A stretch of DNA of 64,000 nucleotides, taken from Lactonifactor longoviformis DSM 17459. GTDB lineage: Bacteria; Bacillota; Clostridia; Lachnospirales; Lachnospiraceae. The DNA lies in NCBI RefSeq assembly GCF_900129135.1, contig NZ_FQVI01000012.1, positions 30,776 through 94,775 of the forward strand. The letters run 5' to 3'. Below the pieces are notes generated by a model. It ran no database searches, was not told the DNA's origin, and saw only the letters and a program-made list of their open reading frames with translations. Position numbers and translations under genes: made by a program. Of the stretch, positions 17,198 to 26,168 are shown one piece after another (position 1 is the stretch's first letter; the number at the start of each line of letters is the position of its first letter).

Positions 17198-18307
17198 ATG
17201 GAAATGTCAAAAGTGTATTATACCAATCTCCGGACTCGTATCGGGGATAACCTTCTTCAGAAACTGGAGCGGCTGATTAAGACAGCGGGAATCGGGGATA
17301 TTGATTTCGAAGACAAGTATACCGCGATCAAGATGCACTTCGGAGAGCCGGGAAATCTGGCCTTCCTCCGCCCGAATTATGCGAAGACGGTGGCTGATGT
17401 TATCAAAGAGCTTGGCGGAAAGCCCTTTCTTACGGACTGCAACACCCTCTACATAGGCGGGCGCAAGAACGCACTGGATCATATTTCCAGCGCATATCTG
17501 AATGGATTTTCTCCTTTTTCTACAGGATGTCATGTGATAATCGCTGACGGTCTGAAGGGGACAGACGATGTCCTGGTTCCTGTGGAAGGCGGGGAATATG
17601 TAAAAGAGGCCAAGATTGGACGGGCCATTATGGATGCGGACGTATTTATTTCCCTGACACACTTTAAGGGACACGAGGCCACTGGATTCGGGGGCGCCCT
17701 TAAGAATATGGGAATGGGCTGCGGCTCCCGGGCCGGCAAGATGGAAATGCACAGTGCAGGCAAACCCCATGTGGCTCAGGAACTCTGTGTTGGCTGTAAG
17801 ATGTGTACCAAAATGTGTGCCCATGACGCCATCACAGTAGCAGAAAAAAAGGCATCCATCGATCACAACAAATGTGTGGGCTGCGGCCGCTGTATCGGTG
17901 CCTGTCCAAAAGATGCGGTAAAGGCGGCAACGGACGAGTCCTACGATATTCTCAACCGGAAAATCGCGGAGTACACGAAGGCTGCCATTAACGGACGCCC
18001 GAACTTTCACATCAGCCTTGTGATGAACGTTTCTCCTTACTGTGATTGTCACGGCGAAAACGATGCGGCCATCGTGCCGGATGTAGGAATGTTTGCTTCC
18101 TTTGATCCGGTGGCTCTGGATGTAGCCTGTGCCGATGCCGTAAACGCACAGCCGGTGCTGGCAAATACATATCTGGCAGAGTGTGACCATGAAGGGCATG
18201 ATCACTTCGGCACCATTTTCCCGGAGACAGACTGGAAAGCCGCCATTGACCATGCGGTGAAGCTGGGTATTGGACAGAAGGAATATGAGTTAGTGGAAGT
18301 AAAATAA
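17198..18307 (+). CDS. DUF362 protein with two [4Fe-4S] clusters
   Basis: A 369-residue protein with an N-terminal DUF362 domain (about 1-185) and a bacterial ferredoxin insert holding CVGCKMCTKMCAHDA and CVGCGRCIGACPKDA (about 190-245). The rest of the DUF362 fold follows. Members are iron-sulfur proteins of unknown reaction, common in strict anaerobes. The ATG lies behind AGGAGG with a 5-base gap. It is divergent from larC and has its own promoter and terminator, so it is monocistronic. Confidence 0.85.
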   Translation: MEMSKVYYTNLRTRIGDNLLQKLERLIKTAGIGDIDFEDKYTAIKMHFGEPGNLAFLRPNYAKTVADVIKELGGKPFLTDCNTLYIGGRKNALDHISSAYLNGFSPFSTGCHVIIADGLKGTDDVLVPVEGGEYVKEAKIGRAIMDADVFISLTHFKGHEATGFGGALKNMGMGCGSRAGKMEMHSAGKPHVAQELCVGCKMCTKMCAHDAITVAEKKASIDHNKCVGCGRCIGACPKDAVKAATDESYDILNRKIAEYTKAAINGRPNFHISLVMNVSPYCDCHGENDAAIVPDVGMFASFDPVALDVACADAVNAQPVLANTYLAECDHEGHDHFGTIFPETDWKAAIDHAVKLGIGQKEYELVEVK

Positions 18308-18318
18308 GGGTATATATT

Positions 18319-18360
18319 GGGAGGGGAGAAGAGCTGTTAGCGTGCTCTTCTCCCCTCCTT
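18319..18360 (+). terminator. terminator after the DUF362 gene
   Basis: A perfect 15-bp GC-rich stem (18319-18333 with 18343-18357) with a 9-nt loop, followed by TTTC. It separates two convergent genes. Confidence 0.8.
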
Positions 18361-18374
18361 TCAGGTCTGCTGGC

Positions 18375-19388
18375 TCACCGCATCTGTTCCCTCATCATTT
18401 GGAGCATCTTGTCCATTGTACGCAGGGAAGATTTTGTCAGTTTAATTCCACAGTATCGGCAGGTTTCCTTTAACGCCGCAGCTATCCATGGATTTCTGTA
18501 CCTTACAGCCTTTGCCCGTCCGTTCTGATCTGTGAATGCGCAGAAAAACTGCAGTGCTTTTTCCGCCAGATCCTCTTCAGGTTTTATCAGCTCCATATGA
18601 ATTATATAATCTGAAATCTCATCCATAATCACAAGCAGCAGAGTATTCACCGGTCTGTCATATGCTTCGTCACGTATAGCGGCATTCATATATACAAAAT
18701 CCATAGAAAGCTCACAGTTGATTTTGGGCTTTTTTCTGAGCCGTGCTTTCTGAATCTCATCTGAAAGCTTATATTCCGGATATTTCCGCTTTGTTATTGG
18801 ACGGGGAACCGCAAATGTATTCCATTCTTCCCTCTCCTTGTTATAGCGTCTGTACATTATCTCTCCGTTGTCCCAGTTAATATGTATCCGATCCTCCCTC
18901 ACTGCACGGACCGACATGAACAAATTTTCAAACGTCTCCACCAAAACCTTTACTTCTCTTTCATCCGGGAGGTACGGCGAATACCGTTTTTTGAAAGACT
19001 CAAAGTAAATCCAGTTACCTCTGCCTCTGAATTTCAGTCCCAGGTTTTTAATAATCTCCTTCTGTTCCCTGGACACTTCCTCGCGGTCCCCAAAGTAACA
19101 AGTAAGACAGTTCTGATCACTCATAGCATATTCCGGGGAGAATCCATCTTTGTCAGAAGTTGCCAGCATATCAAAATCCTCTAACCCTCTAAATCCTTCA
19201 TAGACACTGATTCCGCAGCAGACACCCCCTCTGCCCATAATACTGCAGAAAACAGGTTCCTCCCCCTCCGCAAGCTCAATCGCAACTATATCTGAGTCCC
19301 AAAAATAATTCCATGGTTCCAGGGCTCTCAGATTCTGGGTAACATCATATAACTGCTGCCATAGATCAAGGGATGCTTCTTTTCTCAT
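18375..19388 (-). CDS. conserved hypothetical protein, unrecognised
   Basis: A 337-residue soluble protein with no signal peptide or membrane helix. I do not recognise a characterised family. It is rich in acidic and aromatic residues and has a CRYCGI cysteine pair near the C-terminus (about 307-312), which could bind a metal. The start at 19388 follows GGAGAG at good spacing. The frame stays open for 43 codons further upstream, but that extension runs into repeat copy C and has no ribosome binding site, so it was rejected. The gene stands alone between a terminator and a repeat. Confidence 0.75.
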   Translation of the reverse strand: MRKEASLDLWQQLYDVTQNLRALEPWNYFWDSDIVAIELAEGEEPVFCSIMGRGGVCCGISVYEGFRGLEDFDMLATSDKDGFSPEYAMSDQNCLTCYFGDREEVSREQKEIIKNLGLKFRGRGNWIYFESFKKRYSPYLPDEREVKVLVETFENLFMSVRAVREDRIHINWDNGEIMYRRYNKEREEWNTFAVPRPITKRKYPEYKLSDEIQKARLRKKPKINCELSMDFVYMNAAIRDEAYDRPVNTLLLVIMDEISDYIIHMELIKPEEDLAEKALQFFCAFTDQNGRAKAVRYRNPWIAAALKETCRYCGIKLTKSSLRTMDKMLQMMREQMR

Positions 19389-19464
19389 AATAAACTCTCC
19401 TGCTTCTTTAAAATTTGTCTTTTTTCCATTGTAATCGTTATTCACAGGAATAGCAACAAGTATT

Positions 19465-19548
19465 AAAAGGGACAGGGCAGGGGGCAAAGTGGGACGTGTA
19501 CTTTCTAGAAAGTACACGTCCCACTTTGCCCCCTGCCCTGTCCCTTTT
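19465..19548. repeat. family palindrome, copy C (84 bp)
   Basis: A perfect 84-bp palindrome (42-bp arms) with core GGGACGTGTACTTTC around CTAG. A run of A on one end and T on the other would let it act as a terminator for the kinase gene, whose stop codon lies 3 bases away. Confidence 0.95.
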
Positions 19549-19551
19549 TCA

Positions 19552-20916
19552 CTATCTGCTGATCTCTATTGTCACTCTCCCGCCCTGATCTCTGTTCGCC
19601 AGCACCATCTCTCCTCCATGTGCCCTGGCTATCTGCTGGACGATTTTCAGCCCCAGCCCATGGCTGTTCCCTACCTCCATCTGCTGATCTCCCTGGCGGC
19701 GCAATATTTCTTCCGGGAACCCCGGCCCGTTGTCTGTGATCACAATCTGGCACTGTTGCTCCATGTCTTTTAACTGCACCTCTACCCTGCACACTCCGTT
19801 CTTTCCATTGTGCCGGATACTGTTCTGAATCACATTTCCCACGGCCCGCTCTAATAGCTTTCTGTCTCCCTGCACCTTTAGATTCTGGGCTTCCTCAGGG
19901 ATCTCCACGAGGATCTCCAGCTCCCTGTCCTTGCTCTGGTTCATAAAATCTGCGGCAATTTTCCGCAAAAGCTCTGCCATACGTATGTTCTCCACTGACA
20001 GAGGCTGCATTTCGTACTCCAGTTTAGAGGCCAGATTCAGATCGTTCACCAGCTGCCTGATCTTCAGGCTCTGGGCGCGGATCACCCCGGCCTGCCGGTG
20101 CTCCTCTTCTGTCAGATGGGGGCTTTCCTCCAGCTGGCTGGCATACCCCAGAACCAGAGACAGGGGTGTGCGGATGTCATGAGATACCCCGGCAATCCAT
20201 GTGGTTCTGGCCGTGTCTTTTTTCTCCAGGACAGCATGCTGTCTGGCAAGCTCCCGGGAGGTTCTGTTGATTCTGGCTGCCAGTTCCTCTAGCGGCCCTG
20301 TCTCCTCCAGATTTGTGGGTTCTTTTTCTTCCATTCGTTCTATCCCCTCAGCCAGAGGACGCAGGGACCGGAACAAACGGTATCCCAGCAGCACGGCCAG
20401 CCCCAAAGCCAGAATGATATTTGCCAGAAACAGCCCCAGGACCCCCTGCGGAAAATAGGCGATCACCCGTTCCGGAAGCTCAAGCCTGGTTTTCCAGGTA
20501 CTTCCCTTCGCCTCCCCGTAGACAGCAATCCCGTCCGGATGGACATATGTTTTTACCGGATAGTCCTTAAGATACCATTTAGAAAATACTGCCACATCCT
20601 GAATAGAATATTTCTTCCTCAGTTCCTCCGGCAGCTCCCAGCTCCACACTATATTTCCCGCCTCGTCCAGCAGCATTGCCCAGACAAACTCTTTTTCAAC
20701 GGTTGCCATAGATTCCTCCGGCATATAATACCCGTTCCCTTTTTTAGCAAGGCTGTCCGTAATCTCTCCCATTTTGTAATAGGAGTGTGTAATTCCACGC
20801 TCCCCGTACCGCAGCATATATCCCAGAAAAAAAGTAATATTTAACAGTACCAGCAGCAATGCAATCCCGGCTGCCATTACCCCGTAGCGCATCTGAATCT
20901 TTATTAGACTTTTCAT
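19552..20916 (-). CDS. sensor histidine kinase of a peptide-resistance module
   Basis: A 454-residue kinase. It has transmembrane helices at about 10-35 and 160-185 flanking an extracellular domain of about 120 residues. HisKA has its His in GVSHDIRTPLS, and an HATPase domain contains NSIRHNG, DNGPGFPEE and SHGLGLKIVQQI. It overlaps the response regulator by 4 bases (ATGA). The pair is divergent from a BcrA/CprA-like ABC transporter, the same layout as CprK/CprR with CprABC in Clostridioides difficile. It therefore probably senses a cationic peptide or lantibiotic. Repeat copy C begins 3 bases after its stop codon. Confidence 0.9.
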   Translation of the reverse strand: MKSLIKIQMRYGVMAAGIALLLVLLNITFFLGYMLRYGERGITHSYYKMGEITDSLAKKGNGYYMPEESMATVEKEFVWAMLLDEAGNIVWSWELPEELRKKYSIQDVAVFSKWYLKDYPVKTYVHPDGIAVYGEAKGSTWKTRLELPERVIAYFPQGVLGLFLANIILALGLAVLLGYRLFRSLRPLAEGIERMEEKEPTNLEETGPLEELAARINRTSRELARQHAVLEKKDTARTTWIAGVSHDIRTPLSLVLGYASQLEESPHLTEEEHRQAGVIRAQSLKIRQLVNDLNLASKLEYEMQPLSVENIRMAELLRKIAADFMNQSKDRELEILVEIPEEAQNLKVQGDRKLLERAVGNVIQNSIRHNGKNGVCRVEVQLKDMEQQCQIVITDNGPGFPEEILRRQGDQQMEVGNSHGLGLKIVQQIARAHGGEMVLANRDQGGRVTIEISR

Positions 20917-21617
20917 ACCAGTTTATACCCCAATCCCCGCACTGTAAGAAGATGTGCCGGCGCGGAGGGATTCTCCTCCACTTTTTCCCGCAGCCTTCTC
21001 ATATGCACCATCAGTGTATTCTCAAACCCATAGCTGTCCTCCCCCCAGGCCGCCTGGCAGAGGCTGTCTATAGTAACAATATTTCCTCTATTCTCATAGA
21101 GCTTCTTTAGAAGCGCATACTCCTTGGCAGTCAGAGTCAGACTGACATCCCCAAAATCCACGGTGCCTTTATTCAAATCAACGCTGCGTTCCCCCACCGG
21201 GAATACCGGAAGCCTTCCCTCCCGTTCCATCACCGGAAAATAAACCCTTTTCAGAACAGCCCCCAGTCTCAGCAAAAGTTCCCTGGGCAAAAACGGTTTA
21301 GTAATATAATCATCCGCCCCCAGTCCTAGCCCCAGCAGACGATTCTCATCCTCGTCCCTGGCCGATAAAAAAAGCACCGGCACCTGGGACTCCATACGGA
21401 AATCACGCATCACCTGAAACCCGTCTCCATCCGGCAGCATCACATCCAGAATGACCCCGTCCGGCTTCACCTGCCAGAAGGCCTCCCTGGCCTCCCGGCA
21501 GCAGCCGGCCTTATATATTTTATAATATCCTTCCTGCCGGAGAATCTTTTCTGTCATCTCCAGAATCCCCCGCTCGTCATCCACAATCAAAATCTTGCAC
21601 TCATAAATCGATTCCAT
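20913..21617 (-). CDS. OmpR-family response regulator of a peptide-resistance module
   Basis: A 234-residue regulator. The receiver has IVDDERGI, the phospho-acceptor Asp in VILDVMLPD and the Lys in YITKPFLP. The winged-helix domain carries AWGEDSYGFENTLMVHMRRL. It starts at 21617 behind GAGGG. It is transcribed away from the ABC transporter genes, with 167 bases between the start codons. That gap holds a direct repeat likely to be its binding site. Confidence 0.92.
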   Translation of the reverse strand: MESIYECKILIVDDERGILEMTEKILRQEGYYKIYKAGCCREAREAFWQVKPDGVILDVMLPDGDGFQVMRDFRMESQVPVLFLSARDEDENRLLGLGLGADDYITKPFLPRELLLRLGAVLKRVYFPVMEREGRLPVFPVGERSVDLNKGTVDFGDVSLTLTAKEYALLKKLYENRGNIVTIDSLCQAAWGEDSYGFENTLMVHMRRLREKVEENPSAPAHLLTVRGLGYKLV

Positions 21618-21695
21618 ATACTACCCTCACAGCATTTGCATTATTTTTTCTACATTATACCCCAGAACAGCAGAAAAAACTGCCCGTCCGGCAAA

Positions 21696-21714
21696 ATGTA
21701 AGGTAAATGTAAGG
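21696..21714 (+). promoter_or_regulatory. direct repeat, probable response-regulator box
   Basis: ATGTAAGG occurs at 21696-21703 and 21707-21714, an 11-bp period, in the space between the divergent regulator and ABC transporter operons. This fits binding of an OmpR-type dimer activating the transporter. Confidence 0.6.
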
Positions 21715-21784
21715 CAGTCTTCAGCTTCCCGTAAGCGGGATCTGGTATTCTTTGATTCAGAGATATAAGAAAGGAGTCTGCAAT

Positions 21785-22699
21785 ATGCCATATATGATTA
21801 AAACCAACGGACTGTGTAAAAAATACGGAACGGTTATGACTGTAAAGGACCTGGATCTGGCAGTGCCGGAGGGCTCTGTCTACGGCTTTCTGGGCCCCAA
21901 CGGTGCAGGCAAATCCACCACACTAAAGCTGATTCTGGGACTTGCCATCCCCACCCGCGGCACCATCACAGTCTTCGGAAAAGAAGTCAATTCCCGCAGC
22001 CGTCTGTCCATACTGAAAAATATAGGAAGTCTGATCGAATCCCCCAGCTACTACGGGCACCTCACAGGGGAGGAGAATCTGCGCCTGATACAGACCATCC
22101 GTCAGGTGCCGGACGCTAATGTAAAGGAGGTGCTCCAAACGGTACGCCTGACACAGCAAAAGGACAAAAAAGTGAGCCATTACTCCCTGGGCATGAAGCA
22201 GCGCCTGGGACTGGCAAGCGCCCTTCTGTCCCATCCCCGGCTTCTGATTCTGGATGAACCCACCAATGGCCTGGACCCTGCGGGTATCCAGGAGATGCGG
22301 GAGCTCATCCTCTCCCTTCCCTCCCGTTACCAGATGACAGTAGTAGTATCCAGCCATCTGCTCACGGAGATTGACCAATTGGCCAGTACGGTAGGCATCA
22401 TTCATAAGGGGGAACTCGTATTTCAAAACAGCCTGGAAAGTCTTCATGCCAGAAGCAGCCGCCGTCTCCTGCTGGGCACACTGGACAACAGCCGCGCCGC
22501 TAATATCCTGCGGACCAACGGGATTGCCTTTCAGGAGTCAGAAGACAGGATCGCCCTTCCCTATGCAGAAGACGAAGAGGTAGCTTCCTATGTGCAGCTT
22601 TTAACTGCGGAACACGTGGGGATCTACCGCATCGAAGAAGACTGCAAAAGTCTGGAGGATATCTTCCTGGAATTAACCGGAAAGGCGGTGAGTCTCTGA
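21785..22699 (+). CDS. ABC transporter ATP-binding protein, bacitracin/lantibiotic type
   Basis: A 304-residue ATPase of the BcrA/NisF/CprA group. It has Walker A GPNGAGKST (about 38-46), signature YSLGMKQRLGLASALL, Walker B LLILDEPTNGLDP and the H-loop SSHLL. A C-terminal extension of about 90 residues is typical of the group. The start at 21785 is set by AAGGAG eight bases upstream. Two permease genes follow with a 1-base overlap and a 1-base gap. The three should form a transporter that expels or removes membrane-active peptides under control of the divergent two-component system. Confidence 0.9.
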   Translation: MPYMIKTNGLCKKYGTVMTVKDLDLAVPEGSVYGFLGPNGAGKSTTLKLILGLAIPTRGTITVFGKEVNSRSRLSILKNIGSLIESPSYYGHLTGEENLRLIQTIRQVPDANVKEVLQTVRLTQQKDKKVSHYSLGMKQRLGLASALLSHPRLLILDEPTNGLDPAGIQEMRELILSLPSRYQMTVVVSSHLLTEIDQLASTVGIIHKGELVFQNSLESLHARSSRRLLLGTLDNSRAANILRTNGIAFQESEDRIALPYAEDEEVASYVQLLTAEHVGIYRIEEDCKSLEDIFLELTGKAVSL

Positions 22700-23448
22700 T
22701 GAACACATTCACACTGGAAGCCCGCAAATGCCGCCGCAGGAAGATCTGGGTGATGCCGCTTCTCATTCTGGGATTCCAGCTATTGTGGACCTTATGGACT
22801 ACAGGCCGGATGGACGGGAAGGATTTGAGAGACGGCTGGGCCTTTGTCATCATCGGCACGCAGATGCTGAACTGTCTGACCATGCCTGTTCTGGCCGCTG
22901 TAACCGCTTCCAGAGTCTGGGACATGGAGCATAAAGGCCAGACTCTGAAGCTTCTAAAAACCCTGACTCCCTCTTCTGGAATCTTTCACGGCAAGCTTCT
23001 GTACGGCTATCTGTGGATGTTTCTCTGCGGATTTCTCCAGACTCTGGTGATTGCTGCCGCAGGAAAATTCCAGGGTTTTTACGGACCTGTGCCCGGCAGA
23101 CAGCTGGCCTACGCCTTATTGGTTTGTTCCGGGGTGAATCTGATTATTTATCTCATTTACCAGATTCTCTCTATGATGTATGCCAACCAGCTAATCTCCC
23201 TGACCGCAGGACTTTTGGGCGCATTTATCGGGTTTTTAAGCAACCTTTTTCCGAAAAGTCTGGGACTTTTGATTCCCTGGGGCTATTATTCCCGTCTTTC
23301 CTCTGTGGCTGTCTCTTATGATTTGGAGGCAGTAACTGCTCACTATGCTTTTATCCCTATCCCCTGGAAGGATTGGATCCCGGCAGTCATTCTCCTTGTG
23401 ATTCTTTATCCCGCAGGGCGCATTCTGCTGAGAAAGAAGGAGGTCTGA
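22699..23448 (+). CDS. ABC-2 type permease (lantibiotic immunity, EpiE/CprB type)
   Basis: A 249-residue integral membrane protein with about six predicted helices. It contains no enzyme motif. Its start codon overlaps the stop of the ATPase gene (TGATG), so translation is coupled. Size, topology and position match the first permease of lantibiotic-immunity ABC transporters such as NisE/MutE or CprB. Confidence 0.82.
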   Translation: MNTFTLEARKCRRRKIWVMPLLILGFQLLWTLWTTGRMDGKDLRDGWAFVIIGTQMLNCLTMPVLAAVTASRVWDMEHKGQTLKLLKTLTPSSGIFHGKLLYGYLWMFLCGFLQTLVIAAAGKFQGFYGPVPGRQLAYALLVCSGVNLIIYLIYQILSMMYANQLISLTAGLLGAFIGFLSNLFPKSLGLLIPWGYYSRLSSVAVSYDLEAVTAHYAFIPIPWKDWIPAVILLVILYPAGRILLRKKEV

Positions 23449-23449
23449 C

Positions 23450-24184
23450 ATGAACCGAATCTTAAAAACCGAACGCTGCAAATTAAAACGCTCCTGCATC
23501 TGGCTGGCAGTCCTTGGCATTCCGCTGATCCCGGCTTTTCTGGGGAGTGCCAATTATGCCGGGAACACCGGTATACTTACCAATCAGTGGTATAGTCTTT
23601 GGACCCAGGTCACTTTATTTTACTGCTACTTTTTCTTTCCGGCACTTATTGGGCTCTACTGCGCCTACCTCTTCCGTCTGGAGCATCTGAACCACAACTG
23701 GAATCTGCTGATGACGCTTCCGGTGAGAAGATCTTCCCTCTTTCTGGGGAAATGGATCACTGCAGGAGGCCTGATTTTCATCACACAGATGTTCCTGGTG
23801 CTGCTCTATTTTATAGCAGGAAACTTCCTGGGCCTCACAGTGCCTTTTCCCTGGAGAAAAGTTCTTCTGTGGGCGCTTCTGGGTATTCTGTCCGGAATGG
23901 CAATCGCCTCCTTCCAGCTGCTCTGTTCTCTGATTTTCAGAAGCTTTGCGGTCCCGGTAGCCATTGCTTTTGCCGGGGGACTTGCAGGAATGGGTCTGTA
24001 TCTAAAAGGGTTTGGCCTTTTGTCCCCCTTTTCCCTTATGGCCCTGGGAATGAATGCCAACAATCCAAAGGGTGACCTGCCTTATCCCGCCCCTGTTCTC
24101 ATTGCCGCATGTCTGGGATTCTCTGCTCTCTTCTGTTTCCTGGGAATCCTCTGGATGAGAATTCGGGATGTAAAGTCAGAATAG
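23450..24184 (+). CDS. ABC-2 type permease (lantibiotic immunity, EpiG/CprC type)
   Basis: A 244-residue membrane protein with about six helices, starting one base after the preceding permease stop codon. It opens with MNRILKTERCKLKRS, like many members of the NisG/MutG family. It completes the ATPase-permease-permease set. No lantibiotic biosynthesis gene is nearby, so the role is probably resistance rather than self-immunity. Confidence 0.82.
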   Translation: MNRILKTERCKLKRSCIWLAVLGIPLIPAFLGSANYAGNTGILTNQWYSLWTQVTLFYCYFFFPALIGLYCAYLFRLEHLNHNWNLLMTLPVRRSSLFLGKWITAGGLIFITQMFLVLLYFIAGNFLGLTVPFPWRKVLLWALLGILSGMAIASFQLLCSLIFRSFAVPVAIAFAGGLAGMGLYLKGFGLLSPFSLMALGMNANNPKGDLPYPAPVLIAACLGFSALFCFLGILWMRIRDVKSE

Positions 24185-24286
24185 AGTGACTAGGCCGACT
24201 ATTTTTTTTGGTACTTTGTCCGATTTACTTTCCCGTTCTTCTGTGTTACTCTTTCTATAGGGGGAAATTCAGAAAGGAGAAGATAC

Positions 24287-24844
24287 ATGGAAGATCAAAC
24301 TATCTTACAGGAAATGCTGCAGATCCTGAAATCCTTAGAACGGCGTATGGGTTCCTTGGAAAACAGTATAGATTCCTTGGTAAAGCGCATGGATTCCTTG
24401 GAAAACCGTATGGATTCCTTGGAAAACCGTATGGGTTCCATGGAAAAGCGCATGGATTCCTTGGAAAACCGTATGGATTCCTTGGAAAACCGTATGGATT
24501 CCTTGGAAAACCGTATGGATTCCTTGGAAAGGCGCTTAGATTCCGTAGAGCATTCACTGGAAACTGTGCAGAAGGATATCCGTTCTATGAAACAGGACAT
24601 CGAAACACTGGATACCAGGCAGCGGGCTATGAGCTCTACACTGGAAACCGTGACAAACCGCAATATTTCCATTATAGCTGAGAATCACATAGAGCTGAAC
24701 AAAAAACTTTACCAAATTCTGGAGACAGAAAATGATGTGGTGCTTTACAAAATCACAACCAACCGCCATACCGATCTCCTGGACAACCTGGAACAGAGGG
24801 TAGCTGCTCTGGAAAGTGCTAAAGAGGAACGTTATCCTGCTTAA
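24287..24844 (+). CDS. heptad-repeat coiled-coil protein
   Basis: A 185-residue hydrophilic protein. Residues 21-90 are ten near-identical heptads of the form MDSLENR, with Met/Leu spacing ideal for a parallel coiled coil. A second coiled coil (about 90-130) and a non-repetitive C-terminus follow. There is no signal peptide, membrane helix or catalytic motif. The start is supported by AAAGGAG eight bases upstream. The DNA repeat is 21 bp, so gain or loss of a unit keeps the frame. Open frames on other strands through this repeat are by-products of its regular codons. The function is unknown; a scaffold or length-measuring role is possible. Confidence 0.78.
   Translation: MEDQTILQEMLQILKSLERRMGSLENSIDSLVKRMDSLENRMDSLENRMGSMEKRMDSLENRMDSLENRMDSLENRMDSLERRLDSVEHSLETVQKDIRSMKQDIETLDTRQRAMSSTLETVTNRNISIIAENHIELNKKLYQILETENDVVLYKITTNRHTDLLDNLEQRVAALESAKEERYPA
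24347..24556 (+). repeat. 21-bp tandem repeat, about ten units
   Basis: Ten in-frame units based on ATGGATTCCTTGGAAAACCG lie within the coiled-coil gene. Several neighbouring units are identical at the DNA level, which points to recent slippage or unequal recombination. Confidence 0.9.
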
Positions 24845-24880
24845 CAGGCCAAAAGACAGATGGACATAGGGTTTTTAATA

Positions 24881-24929
24881 GAAAAAGAGAAGGCAAAGTA
24901 ACCGTCCGTTGCTTTGCCTTCTCTTTTTC
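24881..24929. terminator. bidirectional terminator
   Basis: A perfect 18-bp stem (24881-24898 with 24912-24929) has A5 at one foot and T5 at the other. It separates the convergent coiled-coil gene and ilvA and can serve both. Confidence 0.92.
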
Positions 24930-24952
24930 ATTCTCATCTCATGAATCACATG

Positions 24953-26164
24953 TTACAGATTCGCACGGATAAGCTTCGGCCGGTAGCCTTCCTTTTCCAG
25001 TGCGGTTACAATCTGCTTTTTATGCTCTGTTCCAAATGCCTCCAGGGTAATCTTCAGCTCCACTGCCGCGCTTCTGTTCGTGCTTACAAACTGGTTGTGA
25101 TCCAGCTTGATGACATTTCCCCGCTCTCCGGCAATGACACTTGCCACCCGGACCAGTTCCCCGGGCTTATCCGGAAGAAGAACAGATACGGTAAAGATAC
25201 GGTCTCTCTGGATCAAACCGTGCTGTACCACAGACGACATGGTAATCACGTCCATATTGCCCCCGCTTAAGATAGATACTATCTTTTTCTTTTTCACAGG
25301 AAGATGCTTTAAAGCTGCTACGGTCAGCAGGCCTGAATTTTCAACGATCATTTTGTGGTTTTCCACCATGTCCAGGAAGGCAACGATGAGCTCATCGTCC
25401 TCTACGGTAATGATATCGTCCAGATTCTGCTGGATATAGGGGAAAATCACCTCTCCCGGGGTTTTTACCGCGGTGCCGTCTGCGATGGTATTCACATTGG
25501 GAAGAGTTACCACTTCCCCTTTTTCCAGAGATGCCTGCATACAGTTAGCTCCTGCAGGCTCCACGCCGATCACCTTTATATTTGGATTCAGAAGCTTTGC
25601 CAGAGTGGACACTCCAGTTGCCAGGCCCCCTCCCCCGATGGGCACCAGTATATAGTCTACCAGCGGAAGCTCCTTTACAATTTCCATGGCAATGGTTCCC
25701 TGTCCGGTGGCAACCGCCGGATCGTCAAAGGGATGAATAAAGGTATACCCATGTTCCTCTGCCAGCTCATACGCTTTGGCACAGGCCTCATCATACACAT
25801 CTCCGGAAAGCACAACCTCGGCCCCGTAGCTTTTGGTGCGCTCCACTTTAATGAGAGGCGTGGTGGTGGGCATAACAATGACTGCCTTGGCGCCAAAGGC
25901 CTTGGCGGCATAAGCTACCCCCTGGGCGTGATTCCCCGCGGACGCGGTGATCAATCCCTTTTCTCTCTCCTCCTCAGACAGGGTGCTGATTTTGTAATAG
26001 GCTCCCCTGAGCTTGTAGGCCCCTGTAAGCTGCATATTCTCCGGCTTCAGGTATACCTTGTTTCCTGTCTGTCTGCTGAAGTAATCGCTGTAGACTAATT
26101 TTGTCTCCTGGGTTACCTGTTTTACAACTTCCGATGCTTCTTCGAACCTGTCTAATGTTAACAT
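24953..26164 (-). CDS. ilvA: threonine ammonia-lyase with C-terminal ACT domain
   Basis: A 403-residue PLP enzyme that deaminates threonine to 2-oxobutyrate. The PLP lysine lies in TGAYKLRGAY (about residue 50), and the phosphate-binding glycine loop is PIGGGGLATG. The last 80 residues form one ACT domain. One short ACT domain and total length fit the catabolic or single-ACT type (TdcB/IlvA1) rather than the long two-ACT biosynthetic enzyme. The ATG at 26164 is just 4 bases after the ftsY stop codon, so it is the last gene of the ftsY operon. Confidence 0.9.
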   Translation of the reverse strand: MLTLDRFEEASEVVKQVTQETKLVYSDYFSRQTGNKVYLKPENMQLTGAYKLRGAYYKISTLSEEEREKGLITASAGNHAQGVAYAAKAFGAKAVIVMPTTTPLIKVERTKSYGAEVVLSGDVYDEACAKAYELAEEHGYTFIHPFDDPAVATGQGTIAMEIVKELPLVDYILVPIGGGGLATGVSTLAKLLNPNIKVIGVEPAGANCMQASLEKGEVVTLPNVNTIADGTAVKTPGEVIFPYIQQNLDDIITVEDDELIVAFLDMVENHKMIVENSGLLTVAALKHLPVKKKKIVSILSGGNMDVITMSSVVQHGLIQRDRIFTVSVLLPDKPGELVRVASVIAGERGNVIKLDHNQFVSTNRSAAVELKITLEAFGTEHKKQIVTALEKEGYRPKLIRANL

Positions 26165-26168
26165 ATCC

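Noticed and set aside
19389-19517. N-terminal extension of the unrecognised gene, starting MYFLESTRP
   Set aside because: The same peptide is read from the palindromic repeat near 55684, so it reflects the repeat sequence. The ATG at 19388 has a proper ribosome binding site.
24347-24556. Possible CRISPR array
   Set aside because: The units are contiguous 21-bp repeats without spacers and lie within a coding frame.
24208-24681. Second repetitive frame (FLGKPYG-type repeats) in the coiled-coil gene region
   Set aside because: It is another frame through the same 21-bp repeats. The chosen frame has a ribosome binding site and ideal heptads, and continues into a non-repetitive C-terminus.
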